Part shown: positions 36,137-49,600 of the stretch, one piece after another
Position numbering within the stretch: position 1 is the first letter of the stretch
How the letters are laid out: the number at the start of each line of letters is the position of its first letter
Source: Owenia fusiformis
Taxonomy: Eukaryota; Annelida; Polychaeta; Sabellida; Oweniidae
Reading direction: 5' to 3'
Assembly (NCBI GenBank): GCA_903813345.2
Contig: CAIIXF020000004.1
Span: 6,467,525-6,531,524 of the forward strand
DNA: 64,000 bases
Program-made: the position numbers and the translations under genes
Notes under the pieces: generated by a model
The model's database searches: none
What the model was told of the DNA's origin: nothing
The model's input: only the letters and a program-made list of their open reading frames with translations

Positions 36137-37430
36137 ACTGTGTACATTTTTTCGGTAACCATTTTTCAAACGTCAAACCATTACTCTGCTCGACCTATAC
36201 AGAGGCATATAAATGTTTTATATGTCTCTGACATATGCTATCACATGGAGACACCTATTGCGAGTTGCAACTACCTTAACCAGAATAAGTGTTGTATACA
36301 TTTAGATAGATTTATTGAATGAATGACACTTGACACACGCCTACACACTTTAAAAGGGTTGCCGTGTATCTGTCCATATTTAGATTTTTAATCCACCCAC
36401 TCGGCTATTCTGATCAAAGAGCTTGTAGGCGAGAAGTGGTCATTTGTTGTGTAAATATTGTACTTTCAATACACAAAGTTAACATTATAAGCATCTCTTG
36501 AACTTAATACACGAAATAAAGGATGTTCAAATTCAAATTTAAAGTTATGCTTTTTAATTAATGAATTAAAATAATTATATTACTGTCACTTGATTTTTGT
36601 ATTCCATGTTGTAAGTACAAGTCGTGTAATAAACAGTACCTATGCAAATATTTCGTCTAAAAATCTAAAATCTAGGGATCATCCCCAAAATTTTAGTATT
36701 TAGCGTACAGTTGTATGCAATCTTCAATTAAAATTGAAATTTTGATATATGATTTTTGAGAAAGCAAAGTACGTGTCAGCGTAGGTGTGAGAAATGGCCA
36801 CTTGTATTACAACATTTTATCTAAGAGTGCATATATTTTGAATTCTAAATATTCTTTGATTTAAATAAATAAAGATGTCAAAAAATAATTTATGATAATA
36901 AAACGCTGATATGATACAAATCATTAAATGTACTATTAAACTCTTAGAATAACGCGTTCTCGAACATCAGAAAATAACTAGAGGTGAGGTTGGCATCCAT
37001 TGCCAAGTCTTATCCGTTGTTTGTGGATATTTCATTTCGACAAATACATGTATGATATAAAATATAAAATTAATACGGAGAGTTAGTATTCGTCAAAAGA
37101 CTTCACCCGTCATATGGGCGTCCTGTGGTAATAATGTATCTGTGCGTTTCAACGTCATTGTTATGAATTTTCGATACATGGATATGAAACAAATTTTACT
37201 GTTCTCCACTAATTATTACTAGGGAGTTTAATGCTGCACAAAAATCGAAACGTCAACCTATACGTATGACCAATCGCCCATACAAATGCATCGCGTAAAT
37301 GTTTTACGTTCACGTTTAGTTTGTGAAAAACATTGCAACCTTAAACTCCCTACTCCCTATTGTCTAATCCTTTTGATTTTGATTATTATTTTTAATGAAC
37401 ATATAGATCAATTGTTTTAATCAATAAAAA
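36137..37430. other. Intergenic stretch, no gene seen
   Basis: AT-rich sequence with no coding frame or repeat structure that I can support. Confidence 0.4.
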
Positions 37431-37884
37431 CACTGGTGATCCGCTCGATTACGCTGGATACCGAAACGGTTCGTTTCGGTTTTTTCTCACAAACGTGTAT
37501 CAGTAGCATATGTTTTAGAAAATGTACACATTTGCGAACAAATAGTTCAGAAGACAACAGAATCGTCGATTCAATTCCTCACTTAAGTTACAGAAACGCT
37601 TTGGGTTAAAAGTGCAGATCTTAACTGTTTTTCGAAATACCGTTTCTGTAACTTAAGTGAGGAATTAAATCGACGATTCTGTTGTCTTCTGAACTATTTG
37701 TTCGCAAATGTGTACACATTTTCTTAAACATATGTTATTGATACACGTTTGTGTTAAAAATGTCGTGAGAATTCTGCCTACAAGATGTGAAATAAGAAAG
37801 AAAAATCGTAGCTTCGATCTTCCGACATTTTGTTACCGAAACGAACCGTTTCGGTAACCAGCGTAATCGAGTGGAGCACTAGTG
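37431..37884. mobile_element. 454-bp near-complete palindrome (long member of the MITE family)
   Basis: Starts CACTGGTGATCCGCTCGATT and ends in its approximate complement. Inner arms of about 120 bases ('acaaacgtgtatcagtagca' through 'cctcacttaagttacagaaa' and their mirror) leave a loop of about 45 bases near 37600-37640. No coding capacity. It shares its termini with 30477-30575. Confidence 0.75.
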
Positions 37885-37981
37885 CAAATGGCACGCTAAA
37901 TTGTACCTGATTGTGAAGCTTTAGTGACCTACATCATCTATAAAGTCCACCCTGCGAGCAGAGTCTAGTTACAAACTACCT

Positions 37982-39333
37982 GAAGACGAAGCTCTCTTTT
38001 AAGAAGTGAAGTCGAACGAATGCAACTAAGTGTAATACAGCTCTAGTAGGCTAGATATTTAAATACATCCCTCGTAAATGATTGTCGATAGAGTTGCTTT
38101 TTTATCACTCACCTCGGAAGCTCGTATCTAACTTTGCGTACAATTAACTCAACGCACTATTGCTCATCATCCAATTGTTTGGTTTTATAGTTCTCGTTTA
38201 TCTTTATACTAATACCAATTGTCTAATGAACTATCAGACAAATTAACTGAAAGCACTATCCATAACATCGATATTATAAACACAGATCATTATGTCAAGA
38301 TTCTGAGTATATCTCGGTATTGTCTATTATATGTTATTGTAGTGAGTGTACGATGTCCCTCATAAACAGTCTATTAAACGTGAGTTAGGTGGCTGGGTTT
38401 ATGACTTAATGTATGTTTTCTTTTCATAAAAAACTTTTCGTACAAATTAACGTTGATATTAGTGAATTGAATTTATGAGGAGAACTGTATTCTCTTACAC
38501 AGCTAAATACAGCTCGTAATTATCAATGGGCTATTTCTTTCTCTTGCACGTTGATTGAACTGTTGATTAGAAAGGTATATCATCCCTGAAAATGTTATAG
38601 GTTGACTACAGAGGGGGATTAACACCAGAATTCAAAGATGACATACGTGTACGCTTATAATGTAAACCTGTATTGAGATGACTTACACCTCTGATTGGTC
38701 CAAATCGATAAACAAAAATGGCGGATTCAAAATGTTTTAATAGCGCTTCGAATAATATTATGTTGATTCCGTATTAACCGATATCATAGCTTGGTTTTTC
38801 ACATCAAGATGAAGAAATATGTAAGCAATATGTTTACATCGATTAAAACATCACGACGACGCGCTATGTTCGAAAAATAACTGGTGAGAATTTGCACAAA
38901 CGAAGGTTGTACGCAAGAGACGTATTACAGTCAAAACAGTAATGTTTGTGAGTACTTTGAATTTAAAAAATAAGCAATCAAATGACCATATTGAAACAGT
39001 TTAATGTAAAAATAGAAACATTTATATTTCTAGTTTAGCTATCATATCTGTTTGTCCTCTTATATGTTGATACTTCTCTGCCATGTTATTTTCGGAAAAA
39101 TTAACATGGCTGAAACTCCCTAAATTACAAAAGGCCACAGCTTTGCTGCACATTATACATTACTATCTGAAATATACAAAAGTTAGGATAAATATAAATG
39201 TTTCTATTTTTACATAAACTGTTTCAATATGGTCATTTGATTGCTTATTTTTTAAATTCAAAGTACTCACAAACATTACTGTTTTGACAGAAGACGAAGC
39301 CCTCTTTTAAGAAGTGAAGTCAAACGAATGCAA
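37982..39333. mobile_element. Composite repeat region with foldback and flanking direct repeats
   Basis: A 45-base direct repeat (GAAGACGAAGCTCTCTTTTA and onward to GAACGAATGCAA) lies at 37982-38026 and 39290-39333. Inside, 38930-39031 and 39191-39288 form a long inverted repeat (arms start GTCAAAACAGTAATGTTTGT). 38663-38738 ('attggtccaaatcgataaac', 'aaaatggcggattcaaaa') recurs at 61210-61300. No coding frame is seen. Confidence 0.55.
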
Positions 39334-40366
39334 AGGGTATGTTTTGACTATATGCTTTCCCTCCTCTTGGTTGACTACTGAGCATTTTTCTTCTCTTGAA
39401 AATGCTTTCTGGTTGAGGATTTTACGATTTTGGATAAATCATTGCTATTTTCAATTCAGGTCGCTCGTGTGATATAAACGGTATACCATATCCCTCGACT
39501 GATCGCTGAGATTTATTTTATACCGAATAGACCGGAATGATGAGAAACTATTAAAACCTAATTTGATGTACAGGCGAGGGATTCAACATATTAATACCAA
39601 TTGGGATCGGAGCGCTATTGTAATTAAGCCGTAAATCAAATGTTGTTTTTTCTTGTTTTCTACCAACTTTAAGTCCAAGGTCATACTGACAGAAATTATT
39701 TTTGCTGATGAGACATTTGGGGCTCATAGTTACACGGTTAGGTCATTGACTTATTTTAATGGGAAAATACGAAGGGAAACATTAAAGAAAACTACACCAA
39801 TCTCCTGACCTATCTAATACAATCAGGGCTTTAATATCTGTTTTAAAGATATATCAGAAAAGTCCAAGGATGACCATTATTGGGCATCGTGGTAATCCAC
39901 GCCCTCTCCATCTCTATCCTTCTGCATCTGCGATGCAACAGAGTGATACTGTATGCTATGAGTATCAGGGTGATTATTGGGCGATCCTTTAAATTGTATA
40001 AGACAAAGCATCTGACATCACGATACTTATAGATTAAGTCCGGGGGTGCATGAATTATGTAAAACAATACTAATATGGGAGCTGTTCCATTTTAGTAAGT
40101 AGTACCACAAATATTGGCCTCGTTAATTAATAATAAAGACGTTCGCTTTTGTTTTGTTTTGGCATAAATAGCATATGTGCAAAAATAACTGATTACATCT
40201 CTTAATATGAGCAAAGCTGATCATTTACATGCTAAAGAAAACATAAAATATGAACATCATGCATGGTTGAGTAAACAGAAACGAAAAATAGAAACACATG
40301 CAAACTCTTAAAGCTTCAACTTTATTGGTGCTTTATGAAAAATAAGCAACCGCACATAACGTAATA

Positions 40367-40975
40367 CTACAGGGTGGGCCAAAAAAACGCCACTTTTTCA
40401 AGACACTACAACTTTTTATTTTCCAACCTACATGCCCCAAATTTTGCAGTTATATAGTGCCAGGAGTTCAAAGTAATAATATAATGTAACAAGTCTTTCA
40501 ACTTGGATTATATTTGATTTAAAAGAGGAGTCCAATTGGTCAACCGCCCTATTTGATGATATATTTCAGTTTTAGTTGCCTTGCTGATATAGCAGTATCA
40601 ATGAAATGTTAGCTAAGTTTTTTCAACCTGTCGTTATTGCCAGCTTTAGTTGAGTAATTGTCTAGATTGGGTACCTTCATACAATCTTCTGGATACCTTC
40701 CCACACCCTATGCTCACTGGGGTTTGCATCAGGGCTATAAGCTTGGCGATCATCAGGCCGTATTCAGGAACATTTTGCAAATTATGCTTATTTCTCATGG
40801 CACACCACATGTTTAAGTGAGACGCTGGACGCTAGTGACATATTTTATTCAAGTAAAAGTATTCAATTCATGATTCACGGCTAGATAAAAACCTCAAATT
40901 TCATTTGGTATGCTAATTATGATTTTGTATGAAAAAGTAAAAAAAAAAGTTGCATTTTTTTGGCCCAACCTGTAG
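40367..40975 (-). mobile_element. Tc1/mariner-type remnant
   Basis: Inverted ends CTACAGGGTGGGCCAAAAAA and its counterpart CTACAGGTTGGGCCAAAAAA (read from the right) are each flanked by TA, the target of this superfamily. On the minus strand near 40736-40690 a broken frame reads SPDANPSEHRVWEGIQKIV and then stops; this resembles the SPDxNPxE...W block of Tc1/mariner transposases. The rest of the transposase is not recoverable, so the element is dead. Confidence 0.65.
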
Positions 40976-41479
40976 TAACCAAACTAGTCCACGTCCATCC
41001 TAGTCTGAGCCAGCTGTCTGCCTTAAACAGTATCTATGGGGATAATAATTAGAGTTTATTTTACTGTTATTAGTTTCAATTGTGATAAAGTATCAAGCTT
41101 TGATCCCAACTCCTTTATCCTCGCACCCAGTTGGGCGATTCGTAGTGAAATTAATATTTCAAGGGTCGTTTCATTCATTTAAATGACTCTCATAAGTATC
41201 CATATTGGTCGTAACTTATACGCTACTTATGCGCTACTGGTTATAACTCCTGTCGTTTTTTATTAGTGGATGCTTTTTCACAAGTTTCCACACGTATTTA
41301 AACAATATGTCAAGTATTTGGTATCTTAATAGTTTAAACACATAATTAGAATAGTTGGTTTTCACACGTTCGCTAGTTGAATTCAGGATTCGTGTTTGAT
41401 TTTGAAATGATAAAATAAGTGAAAAACATGCAAATTGTTCGAGAAATGTGTGAAGTTCACAACCTTACATTTGAATTTT

Positions 41480-42060
41480 TATATCTAACGATTAACCTTA
41501 TATTTTTAGATACAATATATTATCCCATGGTTCCAAGGATATAGATCGAATATCACAAGAAGATATATTTGATATGTGGATCAAGATATCAGTTTTTAGC
41601 AAAAAAATCACAAACCATCGAATATCACTTTTAAACTATCGAATATCACGTCTTAAAAAGTGATATTCGATGGGTTGAAAAGTGATATTCGATGGTTTGA
41701 AAAGTGATATTCGATGGTTTCAAATTTTTTCAAAAAATATTTCCTATTACATTTTTAATTATTTCAAAAATATTTTTAAAAAATTTCAAAATTTCAAAAA
41801 AAAAATTCAACATTTTTTCACAATTTTTTTCAATTATTTTTTCAAATTTTTTCTCAAATCATATTTTTCAAAATTTTTCGCTGATGATGATTTCCCATGG
41901 GATAAACGGACAATCCTATGGTTTTTCAAAAATATCAATTATATCCACTAGTGGATACAAATATCTTCACTCATTCGCTGCGCTCACTCATGAGGATATC
42001 AATATCCACTCATGGATTTAAATGATATTTTTTCAAAACCATAGGATATTCCTATATTAT
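41480..42060. repeat. Foldback region with AT-rich 'ttttttcaaa' core
   Basis: 'gtgatattcgatggtttgaa' occurs three times near 41660-41718, with inverted copies ('catcgaatatcac') at about 41615-41650. An AT-rich 'ttttttcaaa' core (41720-41880) and a palindrome 'cactcattcgctgcgctcac' with 'atatccact' arms follow. The core resembles 19700-19860. Confidence 0.55.
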
Positions 42061-42092
42061 ATATCAAATTGCAATTGTCTCCCGAAGGAGAG

Positions 42093-42214
42093 ACCTCACA
42101 TTTTAAGTCCAATGTTCATCTCCTCTATCTCCTCAGAGAGGTATTATTAGCGGACCTCACATTTTAAGTCCAATGTTCATCTCCTCTATCTCCCCAGAGA
42201 GGTATTATAAGCGG
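42093..42214 (+). repeat. 61-bp tandem duplication
   Basis: Two nearly identical 61-base copies (42093-42153 and 42154-42214), each starting ACCTCACATTTTAAGTCCAA. Non-coding. Confidence 0.85.
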
Positions 42215-45200
42215 CAGGAAATTCACGGGGCGGTACATATACTTGTGTCGTCGAGTGTGTGAATGAGAGGTTTTCAATTTTATTTACAAATGCATTTAGA
42301 TTTTTAACCACATAGTGATATTTGACACAACGAACCACTCAACATTACCTATTTGATAAGGACTCTAAACGTTAATGTTTTCAATTTTTGTGTTTCTGTC
42401 ATTTCTAAAATCGTATGCTACGATATAAGTACTTCCGGCTTTCAAAGTTTTGCCACTTGATGGACCACTCGATTCAATGGGTTCTAATTCCTCTGAGTCA
42501 AGGGGTCTCGAGTGTTAAGTTTATTCACCATTAATTATTTTTCATTTAATCCCCGTTCATGAATATCATACTATTTCATGTAAAATTCGGCTCTCCCAAC
42601 AGCTCATATTTCATGTTATCTTCTCTCGTGATATTTTCAATGCCTTTATTTTGTAATTTATGTTCCTCGTAGGAAAACTTGGATGCCCAGAGGGCATTCA
42701 GTCCATTTTTGTGGAAGGACAAGGTCTATTTAGTGTTTTGGAAGAATTCGACATTCAAAAATGAATGGTTTTGTTTAGAAATTGATCACTATAGTAATTG
42801 ATATTATCTCTTACATATGCGATAGATGAAGATGTTCTTTGATAAATCAGAAAGAGTTGTATCATTCTCTACAATTATTTTATGAAATGCAACAGTAATA
42901 ATACATTCCACTCAAAAACGCTGTAACATAGACATTTAGTTGGAGAGCTTGTTACAATCTGTTCATGTTCGAACTTTACTTTTCCAACAGTTACATTAAA
43001 TTATTATTACCCTCGGACGCATTTGATCTACGGCGGGCGAATGCCGGCTTATATCTCATCGAAAAAACGTGGACATATCATTCTCTTTGTATTTCGATGA
43101 TATTTACCCAGTCAAGCAAAAATGATATATCCCTAATAGATAGACTGTATTTTCACAAAATACGATTCTTCGTAAATGAACAGAATCTGATGTGGCGTCA
43201 TTTGCAAGAGGGACAATCTTCAAGGTGAAAATTTTCTTTAAATGGCTACGTAGACATTATCCATATGTGGGTGATTTTAGAAAACCAATAAAACACTTTT
43301 TGATAAATTGATTATAATGATCATTAATGTACACTTGCTAAAATGATTTTTGTCCGCAATATATAAATCGCCCATACCACCAATGCTCATGAATCTACGC
43401 CTTTAACATGTGAATCGGGACCTCCCAATGCATTCGTAATTACACTCTACCGAGCCCCAAGGGGTGCACACCGGTGTCCGCTAATAGGTACAGTCTCTTT
43501 AAACATTCACGACGGTTCGACAGCAATTTGACTTACAAAAAATCAGATTAAAATGCTCGTTGGAGATCGCTATGAGAATTCAGGTAATTAAGACTTGCAT
43601 ATACTAATCCGTCACATAATTCCCAAGATGCGATTTCTCTACTAAAGTCTTAATGAGTAAGCCGCTCAAATGGCATTTTAAGCGAATCTATCCAAACTTA
43701 ATTCAATTCCGATGTCAAGGTAATCAAAACTAGTGGCACTTGTACACGTATATATTACTGAAAATCAGTATTCTATTCGAAAGTATGCCTGTCAATATGA
43801 GCTTCCAGTTCTGTTGGAATTTGGAAAATATAAAATTGGTATTTTCATCTACTACATTGTTAGCCAATTAGTGTAAATATATAATCAATACGAACTCATC
43901 TGGCAAGGCAACTTTTCAGCCAAGAGCTTTACCGGCCAAATACAGCAAGTTGTCCAGAATACAGCTGAATGCATGCAAGATGCAAGGCAAAAACGATCAC
44001 ACTCCCTCCCGAGTTTGAAAATTCGTTTTTTATTTTGGGAGCACTCGGTAGAAGTATTTTTCTATTGCATAAATTAACCCAAATACTTATATATAAGAAT
44101 GCATATATACAAATGAATGTACACTCTACTAACCTTTAAGACGTCCCCCTATTCCAAAAACATGTACTTTATGCGCAACTTGTTGCTGATATCGATAGTC
44201 TCTTGATTCCGGTTCAATCTATTGTTTCTAAATAATCTAAACGTTGCGATATAATCAGGCAATATATATTCCAACTCTCCTTCCCGATCCATATAATTAT
44301 GTCGCCAAGTGCTCAATAATGTCAATGACTGCGGTAACTACTTTATATTTTCAACCGAAGCTGTCGTCACTAGATGTCGTTTGAACAACACCCACAAAAC
44401 TGATGACTGCCCACGACATGATTTAACAAGCCCGACAGATAACGATCCAGCTCTTCCATGTGTACTAGTTTATTCGTAGTATTAAATACTTCAACGTTCT
44501 TGATTTAATTTCAAAACAGTAGTTCGTTACATGCACATAAAAACAACTTCATGTATCAATTTCAATACTGCTCTATTTCTAATTAGATACACAGGCTCGA
44601 GTGGAATGTGAGGATCGTATTAAATATTGCATTGCAACACGCCATATTTCTTATGCGACCTGAAAACACATCCGACATTCGCATCAATCACCCGGGTGAA
44701 TATGTCGGAGATGTGAACGCAAAGGGAACGCGCTATAAGATATACTCATTGGGGAAATGTGTGAGATATTTGAGGGGAAATATCAGTTGAATAACAGATG
44801 ATTGTAATTGAGAAAATTCAATTCCCAATTATGTGACACAAACAATGATAGATCATTCTAACGATAAAAGAATCACATAATGGCACGTACGTCGATTCGA
44901 ACATCCCAAATTCATGGTTTTTCCTTGCGATCTTTCCTCCCTTGTCCTTGGCATAGTATCTTTCATAAATGAGGATGAATGGCAAAATTGGAAACTGGAT
45001 TTTGATAATGGTCGTTTCTCCCAACTGACGCGTTTTTGAGTCTTTTTAAAAGTGAACCACAAATGGCAACAATTAGGCTAAAGATTCATAAATAATGTAA
45101 AAAACTGAAAAAAACATTAGAGGTTAATACTCTAATTTTTACAACGAAAAGCCAACATTTAAAGCAAGAACGATTGTGTTATACATGCGTCTTTTTATCA

Positions 45201-46089
45201 TATCAGTGTATCACAAATCAAACGTATACATCTCTACTTAAAAAAGTGGAAAACTACATCTGCGATCACTGAATTTTATCATTGACACGTCATTTTATAA
45301 ATCGGCGACAGAGAGAACAAACTCCCATCCTAAATACTTCAAAACACTCAAATTCAAAGCGCAATACTCAATTTTATTTACATTTTGTTATCTAACCTTG
45401 GACATTAATTAAATTAATTAAAACCACATAAAAACTATCAAACGGTGTATTTAGTCCTCAAATATAGTATAACTCGAACTTTTATCCAAACTGTTTTAAT
45501 AACAAAAGTTAGTTATCATGCAAATGGTCATACTTTGCTTTTCCGTGCATGTACATGTTAGTCCAACGATGTCAATACTATTTCCAGTATACTCCAAACT
45601 AAACTGAGGGTGTTTCATATTAATTGTGTTGATAGATTGTAAGGCGGTGACTGTCGCTTTTATTTATTTTTTTCTATTATTAATATTTATTTGCTTGTTG
45701 AGAGATAAGAAGTAAAGCTACAAATTCTAAAGGCAACATGTACAAGAACGTGTAATTATAATGCTCCCCCGAAACAAGGGATCACGTTCCTATCTTAATC
45801 GGTTTTCCAGGGTCAAGTGAATTCTCTTCTTTATTCCTTTACACTCGATATGGCAAGTAAATATTACAAAGGGGAAGTTATCCCTACACAAGAACCATAA
45901 AAACCAGTACCATTAAAATGTGCAGCTCAATCCCACAATTTAAAGGACATCTGGGATACTAACTTAAAGGAAGCCGATCGGGTTGAAATGTGAGTACACC
46001 TCATCATGACCTCTATGATAGACGGAGAAAAGCGTGAAGTGTGCAAGTTTTTGTGCATCTCCATAAATTACAAACAGGCATTTTGGTGT
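42215..46089. other. Intergenic stretch, no gene seen
   Basis: Only short unconvincing frames (for example 42965-43228 and 44608-44790) without splice context or a recognisable domain. Confidence 0.4.
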
Positions 46090-46427
46090 GAATGCCCATT
46101 TTGGGGAGTAAAGGTCGATCCACACAGTGTTTGAAAGCGTTTGTGTTGTTTTTAAAAGTAGTATCTTCAATAATTCATGAAATATGCCATTTTAGCATCT
46201 TACACATGGCAGTCGTTAGTTTTTGGACCCTAGCATTTTTAGGACCTCAAAATGGTATGAATGCCCATTTTGGGGAGTAAAGGTCGATCCACACAGTGTT
46301 TGAAAGCGTCTGTGTTGTTTTTAAAAGTATTATCTTCAATAATTCATGAAATATGCCATTTTAGAATCTTACACATGGCAGTCGTTAGTTTTTGGGCCCT
46401 ATCATTTTTAGGGCCTCAAAATGGGCC
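46090..46427 (+). repeat. 169-bp tandem duplication beside a CAGTGGCGGATCCAG-type end
   Basis: Two close copies (46090-46258 and 46259-46427) start GAATGCCCATTTTGGGGAGT. Further on, 46560-46615 has a C-run and ends 'ctggatccgccactg', the inverted form of a terminus common on non-autonomous DNA elements, so the duplication may lie inside such an element. The left end was not found. Confidence 0.6.
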
Positions 46428-46615
46428 TTTTTGGACATAATTTGGCCTTATTTGGCCTTTCCGGTCAATTTATCTAAAAATTGGAATTAATTTTTTAAAA
46501 TTTGGGCCCAATTTTTATAGTTATAGGAGCCCGGATTTTTTCCGCGCAAGAGCGGCACTTTTTCCAGACTCAAAATCCCCCCCCCCTCCTTCGCTAATTT
46601 CTGGATCCGCCACTG

Positions 46616-49600
46616 GTGAACTAAAATGTCTCCAATTTTGTGAAAGTGCAGCCTTAAACAGTTTCAAGTTCAGTTGTTTTTATGAGAAAATATGTCAACA
46701 TTCCCCATTAACATGTTAAGTTCATATGAAGACTTTGATTGAAACGCGTAAAAAGAAAACGTTGACTTTAAAAGTTGAAGCTATTTATTTTTAAAAATAT
46801 ATTGTTTACTTTTTTGCTTAGCTGTATCAAATTGTCTCATTAAAGTGAGCAAGTTGGAGTTACTAGTGTTTAAATGGGTTATCTCTGATCATCGTACTCA
46901 GCTTAAAAGAAAAATAATTTCCAAAACGATATTATGTTTTGTTGAAATTGATTTTAAAATCACCACCGATTAGAATAAACTATAATCTAGATTCTAAGAG
47001 CACAGTGCCAAGGTTTGACAGACGAGTCTACCAATAAAAACACTACTATTCTTGGAAATCATCAGAAAATACATTTTGCGTTAATATCTTAAAGCATGAA
47101 ATGCCAAGTTGGATCTAAAGATCTTGAAACTTTTGGTACTTACTTAAATGTGTGTGTTGTTCTGTCACTTGTATCATTAAGAGAGTTTACTGAACATCTG
47201 CCCCCTCTTTTCTATTCTGTTCCACACGTATCCTAAGGTGTATTTATATACTCCCTAAGCGTGTATAGTATACGCAAAGGTTGCGACAACCCTAGCCTGC
47301 TAATCCATAAGGAGGCGGCCGCCTACTGTTGCATCCGGGTGTCTCCACCCGACATCCGGGTTTCTGTAGAATCCTCTTTTTCCGGATAATGAATTCCAAA
47401 ATATAAAAACAAATATACAGGCTTTATATCTGGCTCGAGTAACTTTGTGTAAAACTTCTCAACCAATAGCCATCTTTACAAAACACACGGGTGTGTCGTT
47501 TTTAAATTGCATATTATCATAGATTATGTTGCAATTTTCAATTAGATTTTGAAGTGTCGAAGTACAGTAAATTCTATCATATCCCACCTATCTTTAATAT
47601 GTCAACATTTGTGAATCAAAATTTAGCTTGGGATTAAAATGTGAATATTTACTAACGTTTTAATAATGTTGATTTTATTTTTCAAACCTGTGAGATGATT
47701 CTTAAACTGATCCCTGATCATGTATATCTACACAACGAAGAATACACGGTATACAGTAAACATTAACACCCTTACAAATAAAACCCAAGTCGTGCTTTAA
47801 TTCCAAATTAATCATAAGCCCTTAGCTCCGACAACCATCACGAAATCAATTATGTTAAAGAACCAGATAATGTATTACATGTTATTCTATATTTACTGTA
47901 AGAGTAACTACATGTATAGGACTTGCACATGATGAAGTCAAGATGTCGTTATTCAAGCATTTATGGATGTCTATTACAATACTAAAATCTGCCAGTCTTC
48001 ATCATGAATGTTCGGGGTATGAAAAACTATCTTCTTTATGTATGTTTTAGCATCTACTAAATAATCTAGTAGATTAAATCACACATGTTCTGTATTCAGT
48101 TAATTTGTAAACTTGGACTTGAAATGGGCCCGTCAACCTAAATCTCACTTAACATTAATGTGTCACGATTGAAAACACAAAATGCGAGCTCAGTATAGAA
48201 AGGACTAATTTCATGAATGTTTTTTAACTGCGTTAATGGTCAATACTTCAAGATAATGGAGAGGTTAAGCTTTGCATATATAATCGAAACTGAACCTGTA
48301 CGTATCACTCGACCATATACAAATTCATGTAGCCTTCTCATATAAATAGCCGTTCAAATCCAGTGTTTGTTTAGACTACACCATAACGTGTAATGATTCT
48401 ATAGTATGTCATTGATGCGGTTTTATAGCTGGTTTTCTAATACATATTTTAAACGAGCTCGTTTCGTAAGATTTTTGGCGCTAAATCATGCATGACATAC
48501 ATCATCGTGTTCAGCAAGAATTCAACTGTGCATCGAAATCAAAATTGACAGCATAGTGTTCAATAGACACGAGTAAAATGGTTCCCGTTGACCCAACGTC
48601 AAATTTCAAATTATCCCGTTCTAAACCCGAAACTCTGAAGCTGAAAGAGTATCTGAAGTAGACTAAGCGCGCATAAAACTATGAGCGCTCGATACATTCC
48701 TTTGTTAATTTTTGTACTTTGCGTTCACGGTTACGTTGTGAAAAACATCGTTAGCTTAACCTCTCCACTAGGGAGGTTAAGCCACCTGTTTTTAGATAAG
48801 TTGTACTTGAATGTAAAATACTATGACCCATAAATCTAGAGAAGTTATCATCGGAGGAGAGGACCGTTATTCTACACGTTTAATATACGTAGGTTATCTT
48901 AAAAAACGTGAAGCTTACAGCCAGTCATGTTTTCTACGGCGACCGTACGGTCTATCATTTCTGCGGCCAGTAACATCTCTACGCTCGCCGTAGAAATTCT
49001 GCACTAATATACTTTTGCAGTCACATTTGAATTTTCTTGTAGAAATCGCCTCCCCCCTCCTCAAACCATTTTTGTCCGATCACCTGTCGTGATTTTTTGT
49101 GCTATGATGTAATATTATGAAATAAAATGTTAATGAAACAATGACCAATAGTTACTTAATATTTTGTAACATACCCGGGTAATAGAGATTGCTGTGGTAT
49201 CAGTGACCTTACATCAAGATCGAAGCTGTCGACCGTTGTGTGAACAGCAAAGATATGATAGAAAACTGATCTAAAACCCGTTTCCATAGGTGCATAACCC
49301 ATCAAAAACATCACGACACACGCAACTTTAAGCTCGGCGTGTGGCAACCGTGGAACCTTTTTCGGAATGGTAACGATCTATTGATTTCTACGGGGACAGT
49401 ATCATCATTACATGTACGTCCAGCGATCATTGAAATCACTACAATAGCCATTCTGTATTAATGCGCATTGGATTAAATATCTTTAACTAATGGAATTTTT
49501 CATTAGGGATTAAATACTGCTATAACCTGCTCCATTAACTAGTTTCAAAAAGTTATAACTTTTTCCTAGTTTTTCGGTAGAAACAAAGGAGTGCGGATCG

